Positions 46,240 through 59,327 of a stretch of DNA of 64,000 bases are shown here, in pieces (position 1 is the first letter of the stretch; every line of letters begins with the position of its first letter). The DNA comes from Metopolophium dirhodum. Its lineage: Eukaryota > Arthropoda > Insecta > Hemiptera > Aphididae. The stretch is from positions 9,114,001-9,178,000 of the forward strand of contig NC_083562.1 of assembly GCF_019925205.1 (NCBI RefSeq), in the 5' to 3' direction. Below the pieces are notes generated by a model. The model saw only the letters and a list, made by a program, of their open reading frames with translations, ran no database searches and was not told the DNA's origin. A program made the position numbers and the translations under genes.

Positions 46240-46700
46240 CTGCATTTCATCGATAACGTCAAAGGTAATGCAGGGATCTATGCAACAACTAGACTATTTA
46301 TTATACGACAACAATATATTTCATGAAAGAAACGATTTGGTTTTATTTATTTAAAGCTTCACGCATGGAGATTATACTATGATTACGAGATGTAACCAAA
46401 AGTTTATAATTTGTAAGGAACCGACGGCCGTGGTATAGATTTCACTATTTTAGTGACTGTGCAGAGTATACGCGCGTCGCGCGTGAAATGTGCGCGCAGC
46501 CACTTTTGGAGATTTCCACTTTATCGCCCGGCACTATTAGGGATTCCCACTTTACCGCCCGCCCTTCAACACTCCAACCGCTATCGAAACCAAACTTCGG
46601 TGCAGGCGTGACAAGAATTATTTTAATCATACAAAATTAGATAAACTAAAAGACAAAAATATAAATGTAAATACACGTGTTAAAAATAGTTTTTCATTAA
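46240..46700 (+). repeat. Dispersed repeat R, full copy
   Basis: It has the same order of motifs as 12841-13200: GTCAAAGGTAATGCAGGGAT, TTTCATGAAA, GATGTAACCAAAAGTTTATA, CGTGGTATAGATTTCA, then CCACTTTA-CGCCCG and GGTGCAGGCGTGAC. It directly follows, and appears to truncate, a collagen exon. Confidence 0.65.
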
Positions 46701-46976
46701 TAGGTAGGTACTTCAAAAAAATAAAATGAAATACATAATATTACATTGTTAGGTCATAGACCTTTTACTGTTATAGACCAGCCCGTCCTATGCCAAATAA
46801 GTACATTGATTGCCGATAGTGGTGCTGCGCTTTTAGTATAAATATTACCTATATATTATGAATATATTATATATATTTATATTTTACCTTATCAGAGTAA
46901 CTCAGTAACCGAAATTCGTCATATATATATCTTGCACGATGTAAACGTGTAGAGGGTATTAGTAACAGTGCTATAC

Positions 46977-47246
46977 TTATATAGTCATATATATTTTTCT
47001 AGACCTATAAGCCACGAAATCTTCAATGATTTTTTCATAATTTAAAAATGTTCGGGGTCTTCTTATAAAGCCAAGCCAGAAAAACGCTCTTGAGGCGTGA
47101 TACGTCTCATGTCTTAAATAAATTTCTAAAAGTCCTAACTTTGAGAATTTGCGTTCTGCTCTAGCTGAAGTTATTCGAATAGTCAACATTATTCTAAGAG
47201 CCATGGCTGAGTTTTGAAAAGCTCCATTGCTTTTTTATAAAATTTA
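46977..47246 (-). pseudogene. hAT transposase C-terminal fragment
   Basis: The minus frame reads NGAFQNSAMALRIMLTIRIT, then SARAERKFSKLGLLEIYLRH and FLNYEKIIEDFVAYRSRK, ending TAA. This is the dimerisation (hATC) region of hAT transposases, whose hallmark is L-T-I-x-x-T-x-A-x-AER-x-FSKL followed by a Y-x-x-I-I-x-D-F tail. The BED finger and catalytic core are missing. It lies in DNA (about 46837-47553) absent from block B copy 1, so it arrived after, or was deleted since, the duplication. Confidence 0.8.
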
Positions 47247-48732
47247 GTAGGTACTTCAATGGTTACCAACCAATTTTTATTTTACACACTTAAAAAAATA
47301 TACTCATGAAATATAAATCTAAAATTAAACGACACTATTAACATTTAAAAAAATATTTTAACCTATTTTGTGTATAATAAATAATAATATATAATTTACA
47401 ATGTCATTGATGTGGGTATTTATTAAGCCTCGTAGGCTTTCTTGCTTAGGCTTCCTTTCTGCAGAAAACACCTTCATACCATTGTTGTTGTAAGGAGAGT
47501 GGATGTACTTATAATAAATAATATTGCCTTTTATATAGCCAGAAAGCCATTTCAGAACAACTGGATGAGGATTAAAAATTTTTACGAGCTTTTGAAGTTA
47601 GACATTGAATATTCACCCGAAAATTAACAAATTCTCATAGGCTACAACGATGTTCTTTTTGTCGTTATTCAAAAACTAATAACCGTAGGTACTTGAAATT
47701 TTCATCAAATGATTATTTTATCATATTCTGTACATGATAACATTTTCAAAATATTTCGACTCGTTATAGTTCTTTATTGATATAAACATTTTTTTAGTTG
47801 TTTATACTATAAAATATTATAATATACTTCAAAAATATAACTTATTACTATTTACTACTCACAAATAATATTTTTAAATTACAAAAAAAAAAAACTAAAA
47901 TTATTAACCTTTGTTTAAATATCTATAATTTCGTCCATTTAAAATAAAAAATATCTATTTAAAAACACCGAGTTTATACCTACGTATATTCGTTAGATAC
48001 TTTTGTTACAGCGTATGATATACTTATTGTATTTCTAACTAGAAAATTATTTGTAAAATACCACGATTTTTAAGATTTTTGTCAAAATTGAAAGTGTAAA
48101 CGCTTTTAAAAAATATTGTGACTATATTGTAATTTTGATATTTTTTATATGGTATATGAACAACTTACGAGAAATCTTGTACTACATATTTAAAGTTTTT
48201 TACATGAACAATGTTTTATCAAAATTTAAAGATTGAAAATGTATATAAATAGCTCAACGTCAAAATATTTTTTAATATTTCATTAAGGTCGGTCGTTATT
48301 AACGGCGAATATATACTTACGTACGCGCAGGCATTGGCAATGAATAATGATTTTAAATTAGATAAACTTTTTTCTATTTAAAAAAGTGGTTTTAGACCAA
48401 AAAGCTAAAAATACTGAAGGAATTTGCAGGTTTGACGGATTTCAATTTTTAAAACTGATTATCATGGTACCTACCAAGTTTACTATGTTTCGGTCGAGCG
48501 AATTTCGAATATCTATTGTTTTCAGCCGTGATATACATGGATAAAAATATGATATATTTGTATAAAATTATTTATATTATTCATTATGAGTTATGACACT
48601 AACAATATAATTGGAGCATTAAAAACTGCCTCTGGTAAAAAGAAAGACCTAGTAAACTTGTTAATCAATCATAATCCGTTTTCAAAATAAAAATCCGTCA
48701 AACCAAATTCCTCCAGTTTTGTCTGGCTTTTT

Positions 48733-48911
48733 TTTTTTTTTTTTGAATTGAAAGATTTTTTTTTATTATTTGAAAAACACAAATTATACAAAGTATTTAG
48801 AAATAATAAAAAAAATTACCTACACCTTTAAGCTAAGCTTGTGGTGGTGCAGGGAGTAACAATAAACATCATTTTCTAGTAATTTAATTCGAAAAACATA
48901 ACAAAAAAAAT
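48733..48911 (-). mobile_element. Retroposon-like insertion, ~180 bp
   Basis: Block B copy 1 reads GTCTGGCTTTTTGGTCTAAAAG without interruption at about 11133-11150. Copy 2 has about 180 extra bases starting with a T-run and ending ACAAAAAAAAT. A leading T-run suggests a poly(A)-tailed insert in minus orientation. The element family is not recognised. Confidence 0.55.
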
Positions 48912-49331
48912 GGTCTAAAAGTAATTTTTTTTTATAGATGGAGCCCTCCCCCATTAACTGAAATATTTCCAAAATGATACAATAATATTTTGCTGAATAG
49001 TTTGAAAATTGTTGGAATTATTACAAATTTTGTGAACATTTTAACTTCAAATGCTTAGTATGTTTAGTATTTTTGAACATCTACTATAATAACTTATGAG
49101 TTATGAGGAACCTTGTATTCAATTTACAAGCTTATGACCCAATAAAAAAAATGTAATGTAAAAAAAAAAAACTTTAAGAAGTTTAAAATTATGTAATATA
49201 AGGTCTAGAGTCTAGACAATTTTAAGATGAGTCTTAATACATTTTAATTCTTTATTTAAAGCTTTTAGGCTTCTTTTATACATTCATCGATTGATGCTCA
49301 TGAATCATGATTCATGATAAACAGTTTACAG

Positions 49332-49912
49332 CAGCAGTCCCCACTAGGATTTTGGAAAGGACCAAATATTATTTTAGAAAATTACTTACAGGCCGCATGC
49401 AATAAAAAATTTAAATTTGTGCATAATATTGACAAAAAGTATATTTTTATTCCCTGGGATTCTAGTTCCTAGTTACATTTTGAATGATAATAATTGAGGC
49501 GCATAGAACCACAACAGCTTAACCCACAAAAAATATAATTCTCTTTTATGTGAAAAAACGTTTCAGATTGATATAATATTATTATAGGCGGTTTTAAAGG
49601 CAATGGTTTATAATATAATATAAAATGTGAGTTTATTATCTATGAGTGGATTTTATAAGAAAAAAAATTTTTTGAAAAATAGTCAAATCTTTAATTGCCC
49701 GTACTGTATAAAAACACTTTGTGGGTTAAGCTGTTGTGGTTCTATGCGCCTCAATTATAAGTTATAAAAGTTAAAAAAATATTATTTTAATATAATTATT
49801 TTATTTACTCGAGCGTATAATGTTGAATTTTAGTATGTAAAATTCTGTTTTAGTGCGGGCCGCAAAAAATTTGTTAAAGGGCCACATGCGGCCCGCATAG
49901 TGAGAACCACTG
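49332..49912. mobile_element. Non-autonomous hAT element with nested MITE
   Basis: Copy of 11557-11891, flanked by GTTTACAG at 49324-49331 and 49913-49920. It is longer because a 257-bp MITE plus its 4-bp target duplication sits inside. Confidence 0.85.
49496..49752. mobile_element. MITE, 257 bp, with empty-site proof
   Basis: It has perfect 35-bp terminal inverted repeats beginning GAGGCGCATAGAACCACAAC and flanks of AATT on both sides (49492-49495 and 49753-49756). Block B copy 1 shows the unoccupied site ATAATTATAAG at about 11730. The superfamily is not certain. Confidence 0.9.
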
Positions 49913-50348
49913 GTTTACAGTCTTATGTAGTATCTATGCGATATGTCTAAGAATCAGAACAGAAACATGATAGAATGAGTTTTAAGATTTAAAATTTAAA
50001 ATTATATAATAAAACTAGCCGATCCCGTGCATCAGAATTTCAAGTTTCATAATGGGGTTGCTGAGGTAGACACACAGGAAAATTTTTAAAGTCGATAAAA
50101 AGTTCAGTTTTACCCCAGTACAATTGTTTAATGCTAAGAACCTTGGTGGTGGGTCATGAGTGGCTTTACTTCCACTCCACACCACAAAACATAAATGTAT
50201 CATAATTCCATGGCTAATAGAAGAATACTACTGCCAATTCTTATTATATTTCCATAAAGTTAGATTTAATGATGGAAATATGATATTACTCCAAGAGGGA
50301 ATCAAAGTATTGAAGATAAATGGAAAGTAAGTGTATGGTACACTGTGT

Positions 50349-52026
50349 ATCATATATTTTAAATAATTGTAATAGTAAACATCTTTTATACCTAATTGTT
50401 TTTTTTTACACATTCGGTCGAAAGAATGGATAAAAACTACAATTTTATATACAAGTGGACTACCCTCTGGCATACCAATTACAGATTTTGACATGTTGTT
50501 CTATGATACCATGATTTTGGTCAAAGTTTTAGTATATATTTGAGTTCAGTGTGTTTTGTATAAATAAAAAAACAGTAATTATTTGGCCAGTTTTCTTTAA
50601 ATAGCACAACAAACCAGTTAAACACAATCATTGTTGTCATAAAATTAAAAAAAAAATAATTTATAATATAAAATAGTAAAAATAAAGTAAAAACTAAAAT
50701 GGTAGGGCAGTTAACATGTTTTAAAATTTGGTCAATGAAACAATAGAAGCTTAAAATTATGTATAAGCTTATTAACGTAGGAAAACAAAATGTATTAAGA
50801 GTAACTTAATAAAAACTATGGTCAAATTTTTAAGGCGTCCATAAAAGAGAATTTTAAATAACTAAATTGAGTAAATTCTATTGGTTTAACACAAGTATTA
50901 GAAATAACTTAACTTAATAAATAAATTACTTGATAAACAACCATAATATTTTAAGGACGCCCCATATTATTATTATTATTTTATACATTACACATTTAAT
51001 TCAAAATTATGTATATGCGTGTGTAAATATTATATATTAAAAAATGTCTTTTTTTTAATAAAACATATATTTGTCATACACTTAGACTAATTTATTAATT
51101 ATTATGATAAATTAATGAGTAGTTGTGAAACGAAATAATTTTAAGTAGGTAATATTTTGTTCAAGTGTTACATAAATATTAGGAAGATATTTTATAATTA
51201 TATAAATATTTTTCTGTTCTATATAAATAAAATATTTGGTGGGAAAAATATCAAGCAAACAAAGGCAGATGGTATAAAAAAATATACATGATATATAATC
51301 AATAGTCATAATAAAATAATGAGCAAAAATAAAATTAAGAAAAACATTATGTCAAATAAAAAAATTAAACTTGTACTAATTTTTCCAATTTATTTTTACT
51401 AACAAACTGTAGAAGGTATATTATTACTATTAAAAGAAAAAGAAAAACTCATTCTAAGAACAAAAAGTGTCACTATAAATAATTTATTTGATTCTAGATT
51501 CATAATTGAGGAACTTTATAAAGATGTATCATATAATATGTGCAATATTGATATAACATGAGATACATAAGTCATAGAAATTTGTTAAAAAAAAATGCTT
51601 AGAGTAAGGAATGAAAAAAATATATAATATATAAATGTCAAATTATAATCTGCCTTTGTTTGTGATCAGCACCTCTCACAGGGTGATTGTACAACTATAA
51701 AGTTTTATATATATTCAATCACTTTGGTTCCATTCGGTTATGTACAAAAAAAAAAAATAATAATAATACATAAATAAATTTAATAGTTTCTAACCATGAT
51801 GATAAGAATACCGAATACTTCGGACTGACATTATCAACTTTTTGGTTTAGGGCTGCCAAACTTACTTGACAACTAAAAAAAAAATATATATATAAATTAA
51901 TCATATATTTTATTTATATAGTTTATATTATATACAGTTTATAAATACAGTAGACATTATAAAGCGTTTAGTACCCTAACCATGAATTTTTATATTCTGT
52001 ATTAAACATAATCGGATCTTAGTTAA
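50349..52026. other. AT-rich stretch downstream of the ADAM10 gene
   Basis: No supported gene. A minus-strand frame starting MSKSVIGMPEGSPLVY (50228-50494) is open for 88 codons but has no family or splice partners, and half of it lies in block B. Part of the interval toward 53.4 kb may be the 3' untranslated region of the metalloprotease gene. Confidence 0.35.
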
Positions 52027-52449
52027 GGGGATTCCACCGGGTGATTTTTTGTCTGTCCAACACATGGGTGACATAGGAATTTAAATGTGATCTTTGCCAA
52101 ACATATCAATTGATCTAATGGAGTGATAAGAATTCTGAAAACGATTTGAATTTGTTGTCAAGTCTACTTGAAATCAACTATCCCACATTTTTGATATTAT
52201 TCCCCAAATTCCTAAAAACATTATATTTAAAAAAAGAGTAATTACAAAATTATATTTAAATTTTTAGAGAAGTTAAAATCAAAAATTTGGAATGGCTTAT
52301 ATCAAGTAGACTTTGTGACAAATTCAAATCTGTTTTTAAAATTTGTATTGCTTCATTAAATCAATTGGTATGTTTGGCAAAGAACACGTCTAAAATCTTA
52401 TGTTATGCGTGTGTTGGACAAAGAAAGAAAATCAGGGTATTGAATCCCC
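52027..52449. mobile_element. Foldback MITE, ~420 bp
   Basis: The left arm (52027 to about 52222) and right arm (about 52262-52449) are imperfect reverse complements. Shared motifs are GGGGATTC, GTCCAACACA, TTTGCCAAACATA, CAATTGAT, GATTTGAATTTGT and AAGTCTACTTGA. The spacer is about 40 bases. No reliable target duplication was seen. The overlapping 66-codon open frame is incidental. Confidence 0.75.
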
Positions 52450-53012
52450 GTAAGGAAATAACTATTATGTGCGAAGATTCTAATTAATACCTTTCCCCAG
52501 TGGTTTTAAATGGTGTTCCATGACTTTAGAGAAAGTTTTCTATCCAAATTAGAAAACCAGTGTAAAAATAAAAAAACATTTATAAAGAAAAAATTTTAGT
52601 TTCATCGTCTTTACAATTATTTTATTTTCTATCAAATAACATACAAACTGTTAAGTATATAATTTTAAATTTATTATATAAGTACAGTTTTATTTTATAG
52701 CTGTAATGCAAAACTCTTAGAAAATTATGAGTTCCATGATTCTGAAAAAATTAAGAACTGCCTTTACCACACAAAGGTCCAAATAGTTTGTCCTAAAGAG
52801 TAATTTTTGATGGATCAATCTCATTATTTTATTGTACATAGATCTGAACTATTTATTTACTCCCAAATTAAATTCATCTCTGGACAATTATTCAAGTAAT
52901 TTTTATTTATTAAATTTTTTTATATAAGTAAGAGACAATAGTCAGACAGCATTTAGTTGCAAGTACCTTAATAATATTTTTTTTAGTCTGTTGATTCAAC
53001 TATACCATGTTT

Positions 53013-53110
53013 AAGTTAAGAAACGTAGTCGGCCTCGACTAGTTTTCGTCGGGCTGCAGTTAGGCAACTAACCTGCGCACAAGTCGGCCACCATCTACGT
53101 TTCTTAACTT
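53013..53110. mobile_element. Tiny inverted-repeat element, 98 bp
   Basis: Perfect 16-bp inverted ends AAGTTAAGAAACGTAG and CTACGTTTCTTAACTT enclose a GC-rich spacer with TCGGCC near each end. It may be a miniature transposon or a hairpin in the 3' flank of the metalloprotease gene. Confidence 0.55.
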
Positions 53111-53458
53111 GATCAGAGTTTATAATGTTTCAACTGTCAATTTCAGAATTAAAAACGAATCAAAATTTGAATGGAAATAGTTGTTGGAAAATAATCAAAT
53201 TGTACTCGCCAGTTACACAGGCTATACAGCAGATATAGTATAAAAATAAAATGAAAATAGGTTAAGTTGATAGTAAAACATGCTTGCCTTACAGATTAAC
53301 ATATCAACCAAAAGATTCAGTATGTTAAATCAGGTTACCTACACTTTTTTTTTCATTATTTTTTCAATGTCAGTTCAATTTTCTAACTTAAAATTATTTA
53401 ATCCACCTCCAATAAGACTTCAAATTAAAAATGGTTTTGATGCATAATAAACTTACTA

Positions 53459-56400
53459 TCACACTTTATGCTGTGGCTGATGCCTCATTGGAAATGCATT
53501 ACGGCGATCTGAATGACCGTGTGCAGGAGGTGCAGAAGCTGTAAAATAATATAAGATATTTTCTCAACTGCAAAGAAAAACATTCAAATATAATATATAG
53601 TCTTTGTTAGTTGCTGTTATTGGATACGCGAAAACCATTAAGAAAATAATTGATATAATTGAATAATGATTAATCTATATAACTATTAACCAATTATCTT
53701 TGTTATTGTTTAGTTGATAAGACAATTGTAATGGTAAGAAAAAATATGGTATATCCACTATCCAGCCCAAAAACATATATATCTTTAAAATAAAAAAACC
53801 AGTATCTAAAATTATTCCAGTTATGTACTACCTCTTGGTGCATAATAATGACCTCTACCCTCACCATATCCATGAGCTGGAACTCTACTTGATCTAGGTT
53901 GTGACACATATGTTTGAGGATTGTTCCGCTGTATAAAAACATAGTTTTAGTTTCAAGTGCAATACAATAGTTACATCAATAAATTACCATTCTACGTAAG
54001 GTTGTAATGGGTCGTCTTAATGTTTCACTAAATCTCCGAGCAGGGGTTTTCTTAGGATTTGAAGATGGCGTGTGTACTGCACAACATTTTATAAACACTC
54101 CCATTATAATTACAAATGTAACACCCATGAGCATACAAGCCCACCAATTTTCCTAAAAATAAAAAAAAACAATTAAATACATTATATAAGTCAACTCTTG
54201 TAAGTAGTATACTTTGTTAATAATGTAATTGTATTTAAAATTAAAAAAACATTAACTTTCTATTTTAATAGGAAACATTTGAACTGATAACTTACTAAAG
54301 CCCATTGTTGGAGAGTTTGAAGTGTTTGTTTGTTGAGGAGCATATTTTTTAATCTTGCTAATGGCCCCTCGGCATCAACTGCTCTACATTTGTAAAATAC
54401 ATCACAGTAACCCTAAAGAAATCATATTATTAAGCAATTTCATAAATATGAAAAAAAGTATAATAGTTGCTAATTTACTTGAAAATTATCACAAGGTGAT
54501 CCTGGTCTTAGACTAATGCCACCGAGAGGTAAATTAACTGCAGCAGCAAATTCACTAGTTGACCTGCAGGTTTGTAAATCAGTACCATTCATACAAGCCA
54601 ACTCGCACAACTTGCGTTTGTCAATATTTGGTATAATTTGTGATGTCAAAAAACATTCGTTTAGACCCCATTCCAAACAAATAGATCCAGTGCAATCACC
54701 ATTGATGCAAAGCTTAAAAAAAAAAAAAATTAACCCAAGCTTAAGATTAGCTTTATTTACTAACCTGTGTCCCTTCATTACAACGAGTTTTATTAGGCTT
54801 AGGAGGTGGTACTGGACATTCTGGTGTGGTACCATCACAATTAGAACTATAACTACAAACATCTTCACCACGGCACATAACTTGTCGATTAGATGGAATA
54901 AAACGGCAGGTATCAGCATAACAGCATGGTCCTTGAGACGGACTAAAAATGTAATATTATTAAAATAAAACCATAGTTATTAATTAATAGTTTCAATGTC
55001 ACATACCTGCACTCAGTTTGTGCTCGACGAGCACAACCTCTAGCTGAGATGTTACGGAATCTATCTCGATCAGCAACTTGCCTGGGATAGCAGCATTTAT
55101 CATCACATTCATCATCATCATATCCACAGTCACATTCTTCACCATTTTCAACAATTTTGTTACCACAAAATGCTCCTTCACTGGCTGTATAAGTAATTAT
55201 AGTTAATATTTAATTATTACAGATAAAGTTTTTATATGAACCTTTAAAGCAATTCCTTTTTTTATTATCTTGTATAGCATCTAATACACTACTGATATTA
55301 GCTATACTGCATGAAGAAAATTTACTGTTATTTGGACGATCACCACTAGTTGCAGATGCAAACATGATATAATTACCACTCAAACCACCTGGCCGACAAT
55401 CTGAAGGATAGTCATGCTGTAAAAAAATACATTTTTAAAAACATGGAATTTTTTTATTTAAATGTGTTTTACAAACCGGCGATCCAAAATTATGGCCAAT
55501 TTCATGGGCCAAGGTCAACTGTGAAACTTTGGGTGGCACTCTACTATTGTAGTTAACAAATGTAATAATACCTGTGTTTAAACTACGTTTAGTTGATTGA
55601 TATAAACCACCAATAGTTTCTGTATATGTTTTATACTTTTCACAAATGCCACCAGATGCACCTGATGAAAAATAAAATAAATATCATATAATCAAAACAC
55701 TAAATCCTTTTCAAATCAAAAATTAATCAACATTCTATTAGGTAATAAATAAACTTAATTACCAGATGCACTGGCAACCCAAGCTAGACCTAAGGTTCCT
55801 CCGGTGAAGTCTCTATAGGTAAAAACATATGCTAGGCAAAAGTCTTCGTGGTTTCCCAATGAATGTAGGTTTAAAAAATTACTAACATCTATATTTTCCA
55901 TGCAGAATGGATTTTGTTCTCCAGTCCATTTGTGGTCACAAGGTTCATCATCATCAATCTTAACAAAAATAGTAACACAATAGTAACTTATACCTTAATT
56001 ATTTCAGAAACATTTTTAAGAACTACTAAAAATATATTTACATTAAAAATAAATAAAAATATTTATTTGGCTTTTAGTCAAAATATTATAAGTGCTAAGA
56101 AAAATGTATATCTACATATAAATACAAATATTTACTTTAATTCTTTGAACTTCAAATTTAATATTCCTGTGTTCAATGCGCCCATCAAATTTAGTATCTC
56201 GGTAGATATAATTCACTGCAGTTACATGGTGCGCTATTAATGATAATATCTCTTCTCTTGTCTTTGTCTTATCATAGCCATCCTATATAAAAGTATTTAA
56301 TAAAAAAAAAATTTTTAAAAATATAGTTGTGTTTAATTAAATACTTGTTCTTTTATGTGTTTCCATAATAAAGGATCAGTTTGGATAAACAATGAACAAG

Positions 56401-58679
56401 TGTTGCGTTCTTCTTTAGGTTTAGTAGCACGTTTTGTTCTAACAGGTCCATGGTGGTGCTTGTCAGCTGCTTGTCTTGTATATTTATAAGCAGGTCTTTC
56501 TTCATCTTGTTGTTGAATATTCCACGGACTACCAGAATATTGAATAGTTTCCATACTTTGTTTTGTGGATCCTGTAACTCCACATCCACTAAAATGACCT
56601 GAAATAATTTAGTAATACAAGGTTATATTTGTATTCAAATTTAGTAACATTAATTTATACTACTTACTAGAAGAGTTATGATATGGATTATCAACATCAT
56701 TTTCTTTATAGATAACCGAATGGAAATTATCACTGTCATTAAGATGACCACGGGGATAAATATATTTTCTAGATTTTTCTATAAAATAATTCCCTTTTTT
56801 TGGTGATATAATTTGTCCTTCAAAAACTCCATCAGTTATTGAACCAAATACTATACTGTTTGCTTCATCTGTTCAAAAATAAAAACGAAATTGTGGAAGA
56901 TTTTACCAAACATTATAAACCTACTACCTACTATAAAATACCAATATTTTATTTTCATATTACATTTTATAAATTAATAATCAACAGTTTAGTTAAGTCG
57001 TTAAAACTAAACAATCAGTAATAAGAATTTAGAATTTTTATTACCTAGATTTTTAACAAATAAGAATCAAATCTTTATCAATTGTAAAGTATTTAAATTA
57101 TAGTTATTTCAATTAGTAAATTTTGTAATAATTATACCCATTAAAATTGCACAAGTATACAACTGTATATAACCTTGCTAGTTGCTATATATATCTAAAT
57201 ATTAAGATTGTGAAGGTATAACTTAAGAAGACATAATACCTGCATGTGTTGTTTAAAATAAGGAACAACATAGGAAATTTGCGTTAAACAAATCCAATTT
57301 GGTGTTAGCTTAGGGAATTGACTTATTTCAGTATTTAAAGGTAAGAATATTAACTACTAACTAGGTATCAAAATCAGGTTTTTACAATTTTTTTTTATAT
57401 CTAAGCGAGTTATGTCAGATGAGCATTTTGAAATTGCTATATTTTATTCATCTCATTTAAAAACTGAAGCAAGGTAAATAACTAACATAAATACACAGAT
57501 GTTCTTACCTCAGTTTGATAGTATTGACTCTTATATCAAAGCTAACAACAACAAAATGGGTTCTGTTAAATGCAAATTTGGTATGTTGTATATTTTTAAG
57601 ACAGAGACAACACATCCTGGTGTGACATCCTTTATGTTATACAATTATGAATTATCAGAACATAATTACTAACAGGTATATTGAACTTATACGTAATTAT
57701 TTACATTATTTAATTATTTACCGACTGTAAACATAATGAATGTTTAAAAATAGTTATAAAAGTTAAGCTATTTTTTTATTAATAAAGAATAGTACATTTG
57801 GTACATACATTTATATTTAATATAAAATTGGGCGATACCTATTTAATTTGCAAAATGTACATCTTACACTAAAAATGAATTCATACTATAGTGAGTAATG
57901 ACAGAAGTCTAAGATATTTTAAATCAAAATTTTAAAAACAATGAATTACATAAATAACAGTTCAATTATTTAGCAACTAAACAAAACTGTTTGTATATTT
58001 ATTTTCCGAACAAAATAACACTCTTTTAAATACATAATAATATGTATAGTACCATATTATAGTAACTATGCTATATAAGACGTATAACTACTATTTATCA
58101 GTATGGATAATATATATATAGATATAAGCTAATTATTAATTTCTTGGGGTTTATTTTTTAAATTAAAAATCTCTAGATAATTAAGAAATGTTTTTAATTA
58201 AAATAAGATATTTTGGAAATAGGTTAACAACACTACTGGGGAACAAATATTAATTTTAAATTAATGGAAACAATCAAATATCAACTTACCGACAATATGT
58301 CCATGGTATATATGTGAAGTATCAATACTATTAGGATGTATTTGATTGCCAAAACTATCTAACACTTCCATGGCATTTGAAAATGTTTCGACATCTCGAC
58401 GAAGTCTGAGTCGAAAGTGATGGCCATGCGCTTTAAATGTTACATGCACATTACTGTCACTATTAGTCACTGATCGTTTGGCCCTATCATGACTCTGGGC
58501 CAAGTGTTGATGATCATATGTAACAGGCTCATAATGTGACACGTATTGGCTGAGACGCTTACCTAACATTAAAAAGATATGTACTCTAAATCAAAAATAG
58601 AAACATGTATATAGAGTTTACCTTGAATATTACTGGTGATTATCAAGAGCACAACGGCCGAATAGCTGAGTGTATACAT
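53459..58679 (-). CDS. ADAM10: ADAM10/Kuzbanian-type metalloprotease, 845 aa, 15 exons
   Basis: A membrane sheddase that cleaves ectodomains such as Notch and its ligands (known for the family). Exons: 58622-58679, 58290-58562, 56668-56868, 56345-56598, 56136-56282, 55763-55958, 55477-55661, 55242-55416, 55007-55184, 54765-54942, 54479-54712, 54296-54412, 53988-54152, 53832-53928 and 53459-53538. The sum is 2538 nt and every phase closes. Order: signal peptide (MYTLSYSAVVLLIITSNIQ); prodomain with SHFSGCGV (Cys183, cysteine switch) and furin-type RTKR (231-234); catalytic domain with HEIGHNFGSPH (His429, His433, His439; the third His lies in the next exon) and a following Met (YIMFASATSG); disintegrin domain (ENGEECDCG, CCYPRQ); Cys-rich region with GSICLEWGLNEC and GYCDVFYKCR; transmembrane helix at about 735-753; basic cytoplasmic tail starting HTPSSNPKKTP. 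HTPSSNPK and GYCDVF favour ADAM10 over ADAM17. All catalytic residues are intact. Confidence 0.95.
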
Positions 58680-59327
58680 GCTAATAGAATTATAAAATAT
58701 TTGATCACAGGCATAAAATTTGGCTTTTTTTACATTTAATAATTAGTTACAATTTTTGAGGTATCAAATGGAAAAATGATTTTTTTTTTAAAGTTATTAA
58801 TACAATTAATAAAATGATCAAGAAAATGACAATTTCCGGATTTCCATTTTGACAGGCCTCCAGTAAAAATATTCTTTTGTTTTATTGTTATTCTTTTTTT
58901 GCGATAATAACAAAAAAAAAAATAGATAAAACTGTACAGTATCACCATTACAATAATAATGCAATCCCGTTGTATTTGCATCTTGTTAATATTGGAAAAC
59001 TTATAATAACATTTAAGTTTAAATTAATTCTTTTTCACCTTTAAACTTGATTAATTAACATTCAAATCATTTGTGCTGAGATAATTTCAGTCTATAATTT
59101 TTATGGATATTTTTTTATCAATATCTCAAAAGGTGTATCGATAAAACATATCGTACGATTTCCTTCCATTGGCCACATTGGCTAGTTGGGGCTGATGCAA
59201 CATTTTTCCACACACATCACGTCTACATCAGTATTTAGTTGCCACATTTTTTGCTTTGACTCGTCCGATATTCAACTCGATATCTAATTAATTTCATATT
59301 ATATTATTTAGGGAGTCTACATTTAAA
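58680..59327. promoter_or_regulatory. Divergent promoter region, ADAM10 / eIF2 beta
   Basis: 648 bases separate the two start codons, so transcription of both genes probably starts within it. The eIF2 beta side has a GC-richer part (about 59160-59280) and TATTTAGGGAGTCTAC just before the ATG. I cannot place start sites or an operator. The short minus-strand frame at 58736-58981 is not supported. Confidence 0.5.

Larger units (their letters stand above)
45883..50348 (+). repeat. Segmental duplication block B, copy 2
   Basis: Counterpart of 9290-12338, longer because of a collagen exon plus repeat R (46027-46488), a hAT-bearing insertion (46837-47553), a poly-T-headed insertion (48733-48911) and a MITE (49496-49752). 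Between these it follows copy 1 closely, with scattered substitutions. Confidence 0.9.

Noticed and set aside
50228..50494. 88-codon minus-strand frame beginning MSKSVIGMPEGSP
   Set aside because: Attractive start, but no splice partners or family. Its second half is the reverse of block B sequence, which is not coding in copy 1.
52287..52487. 66-codon plus-strand frame
   Set aside because: Lies within the right arm of the foldback element at 52027-52449 and is incidental.
54516..54968. 150-codon plus-strand frame opposite ADAM10 exons 10-11
   Set aside because: It crosses ADAM10 introns and exons and is a mirror of the Cys-rich coding sequence.
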